A stretch of DNA of 64,000 bases from Vibrio sp. DW001 (GCF_029016285.1 NZ_CP091976.1:682001-746000); one strand, 5' to 3'. Shown: positions 27,337 through 37,598, numbered from the stretch's first letter. Translations and numbers: made by a program. The notes: generated by a model not told the origin, from the sequence alone.

Positions 27337-28200
27337 TTAATCATCATTACTGCCTTTATGATTTTCCATCTCACTAAAAGCAAACTGTATTTGCTCTGAT
27401 GAAAATCCTTTGCGACTCAGCATGGCGTAGGCTTTACCACGCTCTTTGTGGCTACTTAAATCGTCGTATTTTTTTTCTAGCTGTGTTAAGCACAATGAGA
27501 AAAAATCCACATCCTCTGAATTAACCAATCTTTCGAGAATTACATCAAAATCGGTAATATCGATTTTTCGTTGACGTAGCTCCTGTCGAATAACGGTCGC
27601 CCCTTTACCTTTTCGTGCATATTTCAATATTTCTTTTTCAATATCCGCTTTAGACGCTTTGATTTCGAGGTTCGATTTTAGTTGTGAAAATGATGCGTGC
27701 TGACTGATCGCTTCATTAACCTGTGAATAACTAAAGCCTCTCTTTTTTAACGCCCCTTGAAGCCGCTCTTTACTTAGCGTAAATTCATGATAATAGTTGT
27801 TTACATACTCATTAAGCATGGACTGCTCACAGATCTCCCTATCGGCTTTAACTTTTTCAATAGCGTCTCGAATCTGATCATCTAAGATCCCTTTTTTCTT
27901 GAGTTTCTCTTGTATATAACCACTGCCATAGTCACTCATAAAAGACCGTTCCGTGAACTGCTCCGCGAATGCTTTATTGGATTTCAGATAGCCGAATCCA
28001 CGAAGCTTATCGAGAGTCTCAGAGATCCAAACTTCGTTATCGGTCTTGATGCGTAACTTCGTTAGCAACTCGCTTTCTGTCATATCGCGTTGCCCTAAAT
28101 GCCACATAGCCGAATTCATCACGCTTTCAATACGAGTCGCTTTTTTAACTCGTTTCTGGTCAGTGTCCAAATCATCCCTCATCAGTGTTTGGTGCTTCAT
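27337..28200 (-). CDS. RecX-family protein, extended
   Basis: A 287-residue, all-helical, highly charged protein. It contains several repeats of the RecX three-helix type: WHLGQRDMTESELLTKL with FGYLKSNKAFAEQF; GSGYIQEKLKKKGI; and a later ATVIRQELRQRKI. E. coli RecX, which modulates RecA filaments, is only about 166 residues, so this one has roughly one to two additional modules. It is not next to recA. It converges with the pilus operon. The role could be RecA modulation or something different. Confidence 0.75.
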   Translation of the reverse strand: MKHQTLMRDDLDTDQKRVKKATRIESVMNSAMWHLGQRDMTESELLTKLRIKTDNEVWISETLDKLRGFGYLKSNKAFAEQFTERSFMSDYGSGYIQEKLKKKGILDDQIRDAIEKVKADREICEQSMLNEYVNNYYHEFTLSKERLQGALKKRGFSYSQVNEAISQHASFSQLKSNLEIKASKADIEKEILKYARKGKGATVIRQELRQRKIDITDFDVILERLVNSEDVDFFSLCLTQLEKKYDDLSSHKERGKAYAMLSRKGFSSEQIQFAFSEMENHKGSNDD

Positions 28201-28314
28201 TGATACAATAAATCGTGTTATAAATTAGCAAGTATTCACATCATTCTAGATTGGAGACTGCGCTTCATTATATTTTTACAGTCTCTAACTCATCAGTAAA
28301 TGATGACTTATTAA

Positions 28315-29586
28315 TCAACAAGGTTGCAATTCTATTTGTGCTTTATAGGTAGCAGAATCAAAACTATCTGTATAATGCCAACCGTATCTATCAGCCAGTT
28401 TTTTAGTCAATCTCAAGCCTAATCCAAAGCCTAAGTCCGTTGACTCAGCGGCTTTCTGGACGCTGCTATTGACTACAGATATAGAACCTCCTGTTTGAAT
28501 TACGGTAATATTACCCACCATGGTATGCTGAAAAGCATTACGGATCAGATTAGCCAGAACAATTCTACATGGTATTTCCGCAATACAAAGTATGTGATCA
28601 GACGTTGTCACTTTCAGCTCCACGGGCTTATTTTTTAAAAGATAAGTCAGCTCTACAATAAGCTCTTCTATCATGTATTTCAGATTAACCTTGTCACTCT
28701 GAGGTAAATTCAGATCATCTCGGCTTAACCACAGCAGCGTTTCAGTGAGGTTTGTCATGGTTCGGCCTGCACGGTCTATTCTTTCAACGACCGCTAATTG
28801 CTTCGGCGTTCCCTGTTCTTTTTCATACAACTTATTCAACAATTCCGTATTGGTTCTAATCACAGAAATAGGGGTTCTTAATTCGTGGCTGGCATGGGTT
28901 AAAAACTGTCGCTCTCTTTCGAGGCTTTCCTGAACCGAACTAAGACTGGTCTTTATGATATCTGCAAGCGTATTTAGTTCACCGTATTGAAAATCAGGGA
29001 CTGGTTGTTTTAATTTCTCCTCATCAATAGACTTCGCCCAGTTTTTTAACGATTCAACAGGGCTTGCTACCTTACTAATAAGAACAAACAATACCAATGA
29101 AAAAACGATGATAGCGCCTACCGCAACAATAATAACCCAGATAAAATGGGGAAATAACTTTGCCTCACCTACCCTCTTAAACGACTCCCTTAAAAGTAAA
29201 GTCTTTGAGACATAACGAACTTCTCCCTGCTTATTGATTCCTTTCATTATGAGGTTTACTTCTTCTGGTGGTGAGAATATTCCTCCGCCGTAGGTTTGTT
29301 TATCTAATTTAAATGCTTCTGTCGGTGGACGATTTTTAAATGACACCTTCACGTTATCTGGCATATCTTCCCAACGACTTGAGACATGATACCCCCAGAC
29401 ACTAAGAGATCGACCTTCTTCAATACCTTTGGCATGAACAAAATCACGCATCGTTTGTTCTTGTCCTCTATCCAACCCCTGCTCAAAATAACTGAGTGTT
29501 AAAATGGAAAAAAAAATGGCCATTGCCGAAGCAAGTAAAATCATGCTGACAATAAATCGGATCTTAAGGCTTGGTCTTATCTTCAT
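28315..29586 (-). CDS. Sensor histidine kinase of the RND operon
   Basis: A 423-residue membrane kinase. Two transmembrane helices (about 12-33 and 148-171) bracket a periplasmic sensor of about 115 residues. A HAMP-like linker, the H-box HASHELRTP with phospho-acceptor H234, the N-box NLIRNAFQHT and an ATP lid with GFGLGLRLTKKLADRYGW follow. The frame extends upstream through a TTG, but the ATG at 29586 has GAGAG 4 nt upstream and starts just before the first helix. It pairs with the response regulator directly upstream and probably senses a toxic compound or envelope damage. Confidence 0.92.
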   Translation of the reverse strand: MKIRPSLKIRFIVSMILLASAMAIFFSILTLSYFEQGLDRGQEQTMRDFVHAKGIEEGRSLSVWGYHVSSRWEDMPDNVKVSFKNRPPTEAFKLDKQTYGGGIFSPPEEVNLIMKGINKQGEVRYVSKTLLLRESFKRVGEAKLFPHFIWVIIVAVGAIIVFSLVLFVLISKVASPVESLKNWAKSIDEEKLKQPVPDFQYGELNTLADIIKTSLSSVQESLERERQFLTHASHELRTPISVIRTNTELLNKLYEKEQGTPKQLAVVERIDRAGRTMTNLTETLLWLSRDDLNLPQSDKVNLKYMIEELIVELTYLLKNKPVELKVTTSDHILCIAEIPCRIVLANLIRNAFQHTMVGNITVIQTGGSISVVNSSVQKAAESTDLGFGLGLRLTKKLADRYGWHYTDSFDSATYKAQIELQPC

Positions 29587-29639
29587 TTCACTCTCAATAT
29601 TGTCTCGTTTTCTTTCTCTTGCCAATCATCGGTATATCG

Positions 29640-30314
29640 CTATTTTTCAGTCTCTTCGATGGAGAAACCAAATCCCGGAATAGTATGAATTAACGTGTTG
29701 TCTCCAGCAGAGTTCAACTGTTTTCTTAAGTTGAATATATGAACTTTAAGGCTATTACTTTCCGGTTGTTCATCTCCCCAAATTACTTGGGTGATTGTTG
29801 TTCTAGACACCGGATTAGGACTATTTCGTAGCAGCAACTCCAATATTTTTATCGCTGTAGGTGATAGTTTTAATTCGCGCCCTTCTCTGTATACCGTCTT
29901 CTTTTCTACATCAAGCTTAATACCTGCGACGGACAACAGCGTCGCCTGCCCACTGCGTCTTCTCGCCAATGTTCGTGCTCGAACAATGAGCTCCTCCATT
30001 GCAAAAGGTTTAATCAAATAATCATCCGTACCTTTAGCAAACCCAGCTAATTTATCATCTAAGCTATCCATCGCAGTCAGCATCAGAACTGGTGTATCGA
30101 TCCCTTTCGAACGCATTGATTCACATACCGCCAACCCATGCATTAACGGTAGGTTCAAGTCGAGAATAATCGCATGATAATCGTTCCTCTCGATTAAGTT
30201 CAGTCCAATCACGCCATTTGCAGCGTGGTCACACTGAATACCTTCGAGTTCAAGGTAATCAATCACTGCGGTCGCAAGATCAATATCATCTTCGACTAAG
30301 AGTAAATTTAACAC
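29640..30314 (-). CDS. OmpR-family response regulator
   Basis: A 224-residue cytoplasmic regulator. The receiver domain has the acidic pair in VEDD (9-10), phospho-acceptor D52 in IILDLNLP, and the switch lysine in DYLIKPF. The C-terminal winged helix (about 128-220) is of OmpR/PhoB type (SPTAIKILELLLRNSPNPVSRTTI). Its start overlaps the end of the RND pump gene by 7 bp, so pump and regulator are co-expressed. The likely target is the direct repeat in front of the outer-membrane-factor gene at 36082-36100. Confidence 0.93.
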   Translation of the reverse strand: MLNLLLVEDDIDLATAVIDYLELEGIQCDHAANGVIGLNLIERNDYHAIILDLNLPLMHGLAVCESMRSKGIDTPVLMLTAMDSLDDKLAGFAKGTDDYLIKPFAMEELIVRARTLARRRSGQATLLSVAGIKLDVEKKTVYREGRELKLSPTAIKILELLLRNSPNPVSRTTITQVIWGDEQPESNSLKVHIFNLRKQLNSAGDNTLIHTIPGFGFSIEETEK

Positions 30315-33300
30315 TCGCTAATTACCTTCTTAGAATAAAAAATCTTATTTCTTAAATTACCACACACGGTACTTATTTCATGATTAATCAGCAATAGCGA
30401 AGGAATAAGCACCAGAGTAATCAACGTCGCAAAAATAATCCCATAGCCAAGAGCCGCAGCGGCTGGGATCAAGAATTGTGCTTGTACGGATGTTTCACCA
30501 AGTAGCGGGGCTAACCCTGCAAAAGTGGTAAACGAGGTAAGCAACACCGCTCTTAATCGACCAGTACAGGCCTCAAATATCGCCTCTTTTACCGCCATAT
30601 TCTTCTTTCTTACCAAGGTATTAAATCGAGAAACCAATAGAAGACTATCATTCACTACGACACCACTTAGTGCCAGAACACCGTTTAAAGATAGAATACT
30701 AATGGTCAAGTCGTTCACAACATGCCCTAGAATCGCGCCAACAATACCGAAAGGGATAGCCATCATAATAAGAATCGGTTGAACATAAGATCTTAATGGA
30801 ATAGCAAGCAATGCATATATTGCAATTAATGCCATTACAAACACACTACTCATGGAACTAGTCGTCTCTTCCTGATGTTCTGCCTCACCAGAAAAATCAA
30901 TCGTTAGTCCTGAATACTGTGCCAATAAATCAGGCATTACCTCTGTCTTTATTTTCTGCACTAATTCATTAGACGCGATAATATTTTTGTCGACACTTGC
31001 CGTAATGTATACCGCCCTTAGATTATCAATTCGAGTAATCTCTGATTGTTGATATTCAGTGTAAACTTTCGCAACCGTACTTAATGGAACAACGCTACCA
31101 TCACTTGTTCGAATATGCGCTTCCATGATATCAGCCAACGTCTGTCTTTGATCCTCTGGGTAGCGAACCTTTACCTTAACTTCATCGCTGTCCCGCTGGA
31201 ATTTCTGAACGGTTGAACCACCGAACGAACGCAATATTTGCGATGCTAGATCGGATGTTTCTAACCCTAATGAACGCCCCTGCTCTGTAAGCTCAAATCG
31301 ATATTGAGGCTCTCCTGGGCTCATATTGTCATCAATTCCACTCACGCCATCAATGCTTTGAAGTTTCGCCTTTAGCTCCGCTCCTGCGGCAAAAATAGTA
31401 TCGGTATTCCACGATTTAAGTTCAACTTTGAAGTTATCTCCCATCGACTTTTTAGCTTCAATACTAAGCTTTTTCACCCCTTCCGGAATACCGCTTAATC
31501 TTTTCCATTCCTTAAGCAATTCGTTTGACTGATAAACACTATTGCTGTCAATTTCTACGGTAACGGTACCATTGTCGTCACTCTCAGCGATGACTTGTAG
31601 GTTGAGGATCTCACTCTCTTGCTCACCATATTTGGCAACAAGGCTTGCATCTGCTGCTATAACGGCGCTTTCAAGCTGTAATAAACTCGCCTCTGTTTGA
31701 CCAAAGCTCGCATCGTCATACATGGATATCTCGCCGCGCACAGTATCACCAACGATATCTGGGAAGAATGAAACACGGACCTTACCAGTGAGTGGCATAC
31801 CGACGACCAAAACAAAAAGAGACAAGAACAGAACCAATACGGCGTAACGATATTCCAGAGCAACACCAATCGCTCTTCTGTAAATTTTACTACTAAACCA
31901 TTGAAGCCCTGCATCCGCGCCCTGTTGAACTCTTGACCAGATACCTTTACCCGCTGCACGATGTGTATTTAGATGCGCTAGATGTGAAGGTAATATCAGC
32001 TTTGACTCGACCACAGAAAGCAACAAACAAATCATCACAACCGTACCAAATTGGGCATAAATTTCACCCATATGCCCTTCCACATTCGCAATAGCAACGA
32101 ACGCAGCAACGGTCGTTAGGACACCAAAAATGGTCGGTACTGCCACTTTTAACGTTCCTCTAACCGTACTTTCTACGCTATCTCCTTCTTCACACCGGGT
32201 GGTATAAATACTCTCCCCCACCACAACGGCATCGTCGACGACAATGCCTAATGCCATGATGAAGCCGAATGTGGTCATTTCGTTGATAGTTAAACCAGTA
32301 AATCTATCTGTCATAAAATATAGCGTGCCAAAAAATACAAACGGCAAACCTGCCGCCACCCAAAAAGCGACGCTTAGGTTTAAGAAAACGGCCAATATAA
32401 TGAAAACCAGAGCAATACCCGAAAGGGCGTTTTTTACCAACAGGCTAAGACGATCTTTGATAACGGTGCTTGAGTCATACCAAGTAGTCAGTTGCACATC
32501 CTGTGGAAGATAGTTCGACGCATGCCATTTATCGACAACCTGATTGGCCTGATCGACGATCTTAGTAATATCACCATACTCATCCATAACGATCTCTATC
32601 GCCATGCCACTTTGTTGGTTATAGCGAGACAACGTATAGGTATCATCTTCAAACGTTTCTTGAACGTTAGCAATATCGCCTAAATAGACATGGGTTCCGT
32701 CAGATAAGGTAAGTAGACGAATATTGGCAAATTCTTGCTGCTCATAAGCCTGTTCAGATACTTTTAGCCTGACCACTTTTTCGTTATTCCGAAGACTGGT
32801 TGTTATCGCGCTCGAAGACTCTGCGTTAATCGCATCAGATATATCCGATAACGTGAGTCCATACGCCTGTAACTTGGCCTCGTCCAATTCGACCGCAATC
32901 ATGGGATCGGCCGTGGCTTTAATTTCTAGATCACGAATAGCCGGTTGGATTAACAAATCTGATTTTAACTTCTCTGCTAGATCTTGAAATGTGGCTCTAT
33001 CGGCATCACCATAAAGTTGAACCCAAATGGCATGATCCTGCCTAGTGGCTTTTTCAATAACTGGATTATCTGCATCAGATGGGAAATCATTTATCGCATC
33101 TACGTTAGTTTTGATATCTGTGAATAGAGTATCCAATGGGTAATCGTTCATTTTCTCGACGACGACTTGACTACCACTTGCGTCCGACGTTGACGTTATA
33201 ACATCAATACCCGCTACGCTTTCCAACGCTTCCTCAATTTTTATTGCGATTCCTTCCTCAGCCTGATCAGGATTACCACTATCGTAATTAACGGATATTG

Positions 33301-33457
33301 TTACTCGATCTGGGGCTAAGCTAGGAAAGGCTTCCTTCCGAAGCTCACTTAATGACAGTATACCCATCACTATGGTTGCAATAAGAAGTAAATTTGCCGC
33401 TACTGAATTACGGGCGAACCAACCAATAATGCCTTCACTATACGTTGAATTTTGCAT
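30308..33457 (-). CDS. RND efflux pump, inner-membrane transporter
   Basis: A 1049-residue proton-driven exporter of the HAE/AcrB superfamily. It shows the N-terminal helix after GWFARNSVAANLLLI, two large periplasmic loops and about 12 transmembrane helices, including TM4 GFIMALGIVVDDAVVVGESI with the paired aspartates needed for proton coupling. Length and layout are normal. It forms a tripartite pump with the adaptor and outer-membrane factor encoded upstream. It belongs to a branch distinct from AcrB, so the substrate cannot be given. Confidence 0.93.
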   Translation of the reverse strand: MQNSTYSEGIIGWFARNSVAANLLLIATIVMGILSLSELRKEAFPSLAPDRVTISVNYDSGNPDQAEEGIAIKIEEALESVAGIDVITSTSDASGSQVVVEKMNDYPLDTLFTDIKTNVDAINDFPSDADNPVIEKATRQDHAIWVQLYGDADRATFQDLAEKLKSDLLIQPAIRDLEIKATADPMIAVELDEAKLQAYGLTLSDISDAINAESSSAITTSLRNNEKVVRLKVSEQAYEQQEFANIRLLTLSDGTHVYLGDIANVQETFEDDTYTLSRYNQQSGMAIEIVMDEYGDITKIVDQANQVVDKWHASNYLPQDVQLTTWYDSSTVIKDRLSLLVKNALSGIALVFIILAVFLNLSVAFWVAAGLPFVFFGTLYFMTDRFTGLTINEMTTFGFIMALGIVVDDAVVVGESIYTTRCEEGDSVESTVRGTLKVAVPTIFGVLTTVAAFVAIANVEGHMGEIYAQFGTVVMICLLLSVVESKLILPSHLAHLNTHRAAGKGIWSRVQQGADAGLQWFSSKIYRRAIGVALEYRYAVLVLFLSLFVLVVGMPLTGKVRVSFFPDIVGDTVRGEISMYDDASFGQTEASLLQLESAVIAADASLVAKYGEQESEILNLQVIAESDDNGTVTVEIDSNSVYQSNELLKEWKRLSGIPEGVKKLSIEAKKSMGDNFKVELKSWNTDTIFAAGAELKAKLQSIDGVSGIDDNMSPGEPQYRFELTEQGRSLGLETSDLASQILRSFGGSTVQKFQRDSDEVKVKVRYPEDQRQTLADIMEAHIRTSDGSVVPLSTVAKVYTEYQQSEITRIDNLRAVYITASVDKNIIASNELVQKIKTEVMPDLLAQYSGLTIDFSGEAEHQEETTSSMSSVFVMALIAIYALLAIPLRSYVQPILIMMAIPFGIVGAILGHVVNDLTISILSLNGVLALSGVVVNDSLLLVSRFNTLVRKKNMAVKEAIFEACTGRLRAVLLTSFTTFAGLAPLLGETSVQAQFLIPAAAALGYGIIFATLITLVLIPSLLLINHEISTVCGNLRNKIFYSKKVISEC

Positions 33458-33462
33458 TTCGA

Positions 33463-34674
33463 TTATCCTTCAACCTTAGGTGTCACAAGCATGCCGACTA
33501 CGTAATTACTAAGCGGTCTTTTTATGATCTTAACGGCGGTCAGATTTTCTATCGGAGATACATAAACAGAACCAGATTTTTCAAATACCTTATTCGCAGG
33601 TACTTTATTTAGCTGATTATTCTCGGTCAAATACCAGAGGTCACCTTGTTGTGAGATAGCTGATGCCGGTAACTCCCACGTATTATCTAGTACAGCGCCT
33701 TCTATATAAGCCTGTACAAAGGTGCCTGGGAAAAGACCAATATCTTGTTCGAATGGCTTATCAACCGCAATAATTAGTGATCGCTGACGAGAAGTCGCAT
33801 CCACATGCTGCTCTACTCGAGTAACATAACCCTGCCAGCTATTTTCACCATCTGCGCTATACAGAGTAACCAGCCATGGCGGCTGATCTTGATTTGATAG
33901 ATCCTTATTCGTCAGTTTTGGTAGCGTTTGCCACTGCTTCATCGACAATGGGATGTCAATTTCGACCCTATCTGTGCTGTATAACTCAGCAACCGAAGTC
34001 CCTACTTGCGCATAACTTCCCGGCTGAATGTAACGTTCAACTATCAAAGCATTAAATGGGGCTCTTATTATTGTTTTTTCTAGATCTTGCTGAGCTTTTC
34101 TAAGGCTAATTTTGGCATTTTCTACTACCGCTTGTTGCGCTGCTAGCTGAGGTTTTCGCAATACCAAAGGGGAATTAGGTTCTCCTGTCATACCAGAACG
34201 TTTCCACTCTAAACGCGCTTGCTCTCCGGTTCTTTGTTCTTCAAGAAGATCCAATTCAGCTTGTGCCAGGTTAGAATTTGCCGCCGCTACCGCTTGCAAG
34301 TAAGAGGTATTTTCCAATGTCGCCAGGACTTCTCCTTGCTTAACCAACTGACCAGTTGCAAATTTAGGCATCAGACTTTCAACTCTGCCACTCACTTCCG
34401 AACTGTATGTAATTGCATAATGAGCGGAAGCTTCACCATAGCCCTTCACCAACGCTTTATATGTATCTGCCTTAACCTCAAGTACCACAACACTGGGTGC
34501 ATTCGCGGTTAAAAGTTCGGCTTTTACCTTACTAGGTACATGGACAGAAGCTTGTCCATTTTGAGAAGGTTTTTCGTCTTTAGTTGACATTTGAGAACCA
34601 TTATACGCAACAGCACTGGCTAGGCATGCAACGGAAATTAGCGTGACAAGGATTGGTAATGATTTTCGTTTCAT
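33463..34674 (-). CDS. RND efflux periplasmic adaptor (membrane fusion protein)
   Basis: A 403-residue adaptor of the AcrA/HlyD family. An N-terminal membrane anchor or uncleaved signal (7-24) is followed by a beta-barrel/lipoyl part (SSEVSGRVESLMPKFATGQLVKQGEVLATLEN), a coiled-coil hairpin of modest length, and IRAPFNALIVERYIQPGSYAQVG on the return. It bridges the RND pump and the outer-membrane factor. Its start overlaps the end of the outer-membrane-factor gene by 4 bp and its stop is 5 bp from the pump gene. Confidence 0.92.
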   Translation of the reverse strand: MKRKSLPILVTLISVACLASAVAYNGSQMSTKDEKPSQNGQASVHVPSKVKAELLTANAPSVVVLEVKADTYKALVKGYGEASAHYAITYSSEVSGRVESLMPKFATGQLVKQGEVLATLENTSYLQAVAAANSNLAQAELDLLEEQRTGEQARLEWKRSGMTGEPNSPLVLRKPQLAAQQAVVENAKISLRKAQQDLEKTIIRAPFNALIVERYIQPGSYAQVGTSVAELYSTDRVEIDIPLSMKQWQTLPKLTNKDLSNQDQPPWLVTLYSADGENSWQGYVTRVEQHVDATSRQRSLIIAVDKPFEQDIGLFPGTFVQAYIEGAVLDNTWELPASAISQQGDLWYLTENNQLNKVPANKVFEKSGSVYVSPIENLTAVKIIKRPLSNYVVGMLVTPKVEG

Positions 34675-36038
34675 GAGGATACTCCTAAGCCTAACGCTAG
34701 GCCTAAATCAATTCGGTTTACTAAACGGTTATAAATGACTTGTGTCAGCTTTACTTTTACATCGAAGCCATTGGTTTGAACTGAAATCAAATCCGTAATA
34801 TCGACTAAGCCTTCTCTATATTTCTCCTGATAATTAGCAAAGCTGCGCTTTGCACTGTCAAGCGCATCTTCTAAATGTCGCTGTTGCTCGGCTAATGATT
34901 TTTCCTGACCAAGAGCATTCTCTACTTCGTTGACCGCATTCAGTAACGTTTCTTGGTAAGTCCAATACGCGTTCTCGGCTGTCATTTCAGATATCTCTGC
35001 TTGTGATTGCAAATAACCACCATCAAAAATCGGTGCAGACAACTGACCGAGCAGGCTCCATAGCGGGCTTGTTAGAAGGGCCGATGTCGGAGAGGAAGCC
35101 GCATCGGAAAGCGCAACAGATAAGCTAATAGAAGGAAGAAGCGCCTTATAGGCCGCATTGGTTCGAAATTCTTCAGCTTCTAGATCATAAAAAGCACTTT
35201 GAAGATCGGGTCTCCGCGAGAGATCCTGCTCAGGAAATGAGATAAGTGGTGTTATCACGGCGGGAAACTCAGAACTCACATCAAAACCTTGATCTCCACC
35301 CAACTGCCCTAGCAATAAGGAAAGGCTTCTCTGATTTTGAGCAAGCTCTTCTGTGTATTCGACCAGAGTTGAACGTGTTGAAGCACTATCCGTTCTAGCG
35401 GTATCTAAATCTTCCAAATCCCCTAAACCAGATCGATATTTTTCTAAAATGATACTTTCGTTATTTTCCGTTACCCGCAGCCGCTGGATTTCTATATCAA
35501 CCAACTGTTTTTGCAGGCTTATTTGCAGCCATGTTCGCATAATGTTGGCCGCTAATGTGTCAGTCGCACTTTGATAAGTGGCTATACTACTGGCAATATC
35601 TTTATCCGCAGCACTGGTGGTGTTGCCAATCTGATCCCATAAGTCCAATTCCCAACTTACAGTGAGATCGGCACTATATTGAGCATCAGAATCTTCTACT
35701 TTGTTCGCGTCATACCCTGCGGTTAATGAAGGAATTCGTTCACTATTTGTTGCATCACGTTGTGCATAAACAATTTTCAGAGCCATTAAGGTTTGTTGCA
35801 AACTTGGGTTATTTTCCATGGCTTGTTTGATAAGAATGTCGAGCTCTGGAATATTCATTAGTTCGGTAAGTTGAATAACCTCTGTCGCTTCCGGTTGTTC
35901 AGCATTCCATACTAGTTGTTGCTTAAGGGATTGTTTCGCAAGTTCTTGGAAATCTTTGTCTGACGATGAACTACAGCCTACCAAGCCGACAATAATCATA
36001 GCGAGTAAGCTGCAATTCATTTTTCGATAAGACATCAT
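34671..36038 (-). CDS. Outer-membrane efflux lipoprotein (TolC/NodT family)
   Basis: A 455-residue outer-membrane factor. A lipoprotein signal with lipobox LVGC (Cys22) is followed by two similar repeats of long helices and short strands, typical of TolC-type channels, with PSLTAGYDANKVEDSDAQYSADLTVSWELDLWDQIGN in the first half and PSISLSVALSDAASS in the second. It is the first gene of a five-gene operon (factor, adaptor, pump, regulator, kinase). The leader of the mRNA is short and preceded by a probable response-regulator box. Confidence 0.92.
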   Translation of the reverse strand: MMSYRKMNCSLLAMIIVGLVGCSSSSDKDFQELAKQSLKQQLVWNAEQPEATEVIQLTELMNIPELDILIKQAMENNPSLQQTLMALKIVYAQRDATNSERIPSLTAGYDANKVEDSDAQYSADLTVSWELDLWDQIGNTTSAADKDIASSIATYQSATDTLAANIMRTWLQISLQKQLVDIEIQRLRVTENNESIILEKYRSGLGDLEDLDTARTDSASTRSTLVEYTEELAQNQRSLSLLLGQLGGDQGFDVSSEFPAVITPLISFPEQDLSRRPDLQSAFYDLEAEEFRTNAAYKALLPSISLSVALSDAASSPTSALLTSPLWSLLGQLSAPIFDGGYLQSQAEISEMTAENAYWTYQETLLNAVNEVENALGQEKSLAEQQRHLEDALDSAKRSFANYQEKYREGLVDITDLISVQTNGFDVKVKLTQVIYNRLVNRIDLGLALGLGVSS

Positions 36039-36065
36039 CTTCTGTCTCCTATTCTAATTGACGCA

Positions 36066-36100
36066 AGAATAGAAGACTTGTGGTTAAGAGGGGGTTAAGA
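36066..36100 (-). promoter_or_regulatory. Promoter with 11-bp-phased direct repeat (response-regulator box)
   Basis: On the minus strand TCTTAACC occurs twice, exactly 11 bp apart (plus-strand copies GGTTAAGA at 36082-36089 and 36093-36100). A -10-like TATTCT lies 10 bp downstream (36066-36071), and the first ATG of the efflux operon is about 28 bp beyond. Tandem half-sites one helical turn apart, just upstream of the -10, are the normal target layout for OmpR/PhoP-type regulators that activate promoters with a poor -35. Confidence 0.6.
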
Positions 36101-36146
36101 CTCGTGGGCTCAAAACCACAATGATGTGAAGGCGACTCAATTTACG

Positions 36147-37598
36147 CTATTTTAAGCCACCCATGAGTATATACTTCGCCTCTAAATAATCATCCATACC
36201 CATATACGAACCTTCGCGTCCTAGGCCCGATTCTTTCACTCCACCAAATGGGGCAAGCGTAGTCGAAATCAAACCTTCATTTACACCGACAATACCCGTT
36301 TCCAGTTCCTCTGCAGCTTTCCATGCTCGTGCTAAAGACTGAGTATATATATACGAAGCTAAACCAAACTCCGTATCGTTTGCACGTGCCAATACTTCAT
36401 CATCATCACTAAAACTGAACAGCGCGGCCATTGGCCCGAAAGTCTCTTCTGTTGCCACCAACATATCATCTGTCACACCCGTGATAACATGTGGTGTAAC
36501 CAAGCGACTTCCTGGCTCTGGTAATGTACCGTAAAGCACATTTGCTCCTTTATCACAGGCGTCTTGAATGTGTTGAGATACCTTAGCTACAGCCGCATCG
36601 TTGATAAGTGGTCCAATATTTACACCCTCACTAAACCCATCACCTACCTTCAGTTCGGCGGCTTTTTTGGCCAATTTTTTAGCAAATTCGTCATATACAT
36701 TTTCATGAATAAACAGACGGTTCGCACAGACACAAGTTTGACCTGCATTCCTGAATTTAGCGATCATTGCGCCTTCTACAGCGGCATCGATATCGGCGTC
36801 TTCAAAAACGATAAACGGCGCATTCCCACCCAACTCCAATGAGAGTTTCTTAATGGTTGAGGACGACTGTTCCATCAAAATCTTGCCGACATTCGTCGAT
36901 CCAGTAAACGAAATTTTACGAACGATCTTACTCTTAGTTAGTTCACCACCAATCGCAATGGCATCGCCAGTAATAACACTAAACAACCCTTTGGGAATAC
37001 CGGCTCTTTGCGCCAATTCAGCAAGCGCCAACGCGGTAAATGGCGTATCGGGTGCAGGCTTAAGAATAACCGGACAACCAGCGGCAAACGCGGGGCCACA
37101 TTTACGAGTGATCATCGCGGCAGGAAAATTCCAAGGTGTGATCGCGGCAACCACACCAATAGGTTCCTTAGTTACCAGTATGCGGGCATCCTGCTTGTGG
37201 CTTGGTATTATATCCCCGTATGCACGACGCGCTTCTTCTGCAAACCATTCAATAAAGCTTGCTGCGTAGGTCACTTCACCCTTCGCTTCTGCCCATGGCT
37301 TGCCTTGCTCTGTCGTCATTATAGTCGCCAAATCATCGACGTTTTCCATCATGAGTTCATACCAACGACGAAGTACTTTAGAGCGATGTTCAGACGTCTC
37401 TTTTTTCCATAGTTTAAAGGCAACCTGTGCATCTTCAATCGCTTGGGCGGTCTCTTTTGCCCCCATATTTGGCACCGAGCCAATCACTTCATCGGTAGAA
37501 GGATTGGTAATGTCTGTCGTTGTGCCGTCGAACGCATCCGCCCACTCACCTGAAACGTAGGCTTGTTGTATAAACAGGCTGTTATCAATTAATTTCAT
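36147..37598 (-). CDS. gabD: NAD(P)-dependent succinate-semialdehyde dehydrogenase
   Basis: A 483-residue aldehyde dehydrogenase, one residue longer than E. coli GabD. The catalytic cysteine is C289 in NAGQTCVCANR and the general base is E255 in SLELGGNAPF; the second cysteine (C291) also occurs in GabD and can form a regulatory disulphide. It oxidises succinic semialdehyde to succinate. As the last gene of the HPA operon it would remove the succinic semialdehyde released by HpaI, so its role here is probably aromatic breakdown rather than GABA use. Confidence 0.9.
   Translation of the reverse strand: MKLIDNSLFIQQAYVSGEWADAFDGTTTDITNPSTDEVIGSVPNMGAKETAQAIEDAQVAFKLWKKETSEHRSKVLRRWYELMMENVDDLATIMTTEQGKPWAEAKGEVTYAASFIEWFAEEARRAYGDIIPSHKQDARILVTKEPIGVVAAITPWNFPAAMITRKCGPAFAAGCPVILKPAPDTPFTALALAELAQRAGIPKGLFSVITGDAIAIGGELTKSKIVRKISFTGSTNVGKILMEQSSSTIKKLSLELGGNAPFIVFEDADIDAAVEGAMIAKFRNAGQTCVCANRLFIHENVYDEFAKKLAKKAAELKVGDGFSEGVNIGPLINDAAVAKVSQHIQDACDKGANVLYGTLPEPGSRLVTPHVITGVTDDMLVATEETFGPMAALFSFSDDDEVLARANDTEFGLASYIYTQSLARAWKAAEELETGIVGVNEGLISTTLAPFGGVKESGLGREGSYMGMDDYLEAKYILMGGLK

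Noticed and set aside
36853..37412. Overlapping long plus-strand frames opposite gabD
   Set aside because: The dehydrogenase on the minus strand has intact catalytic residues; these are antisense shadows of its codon pattern.
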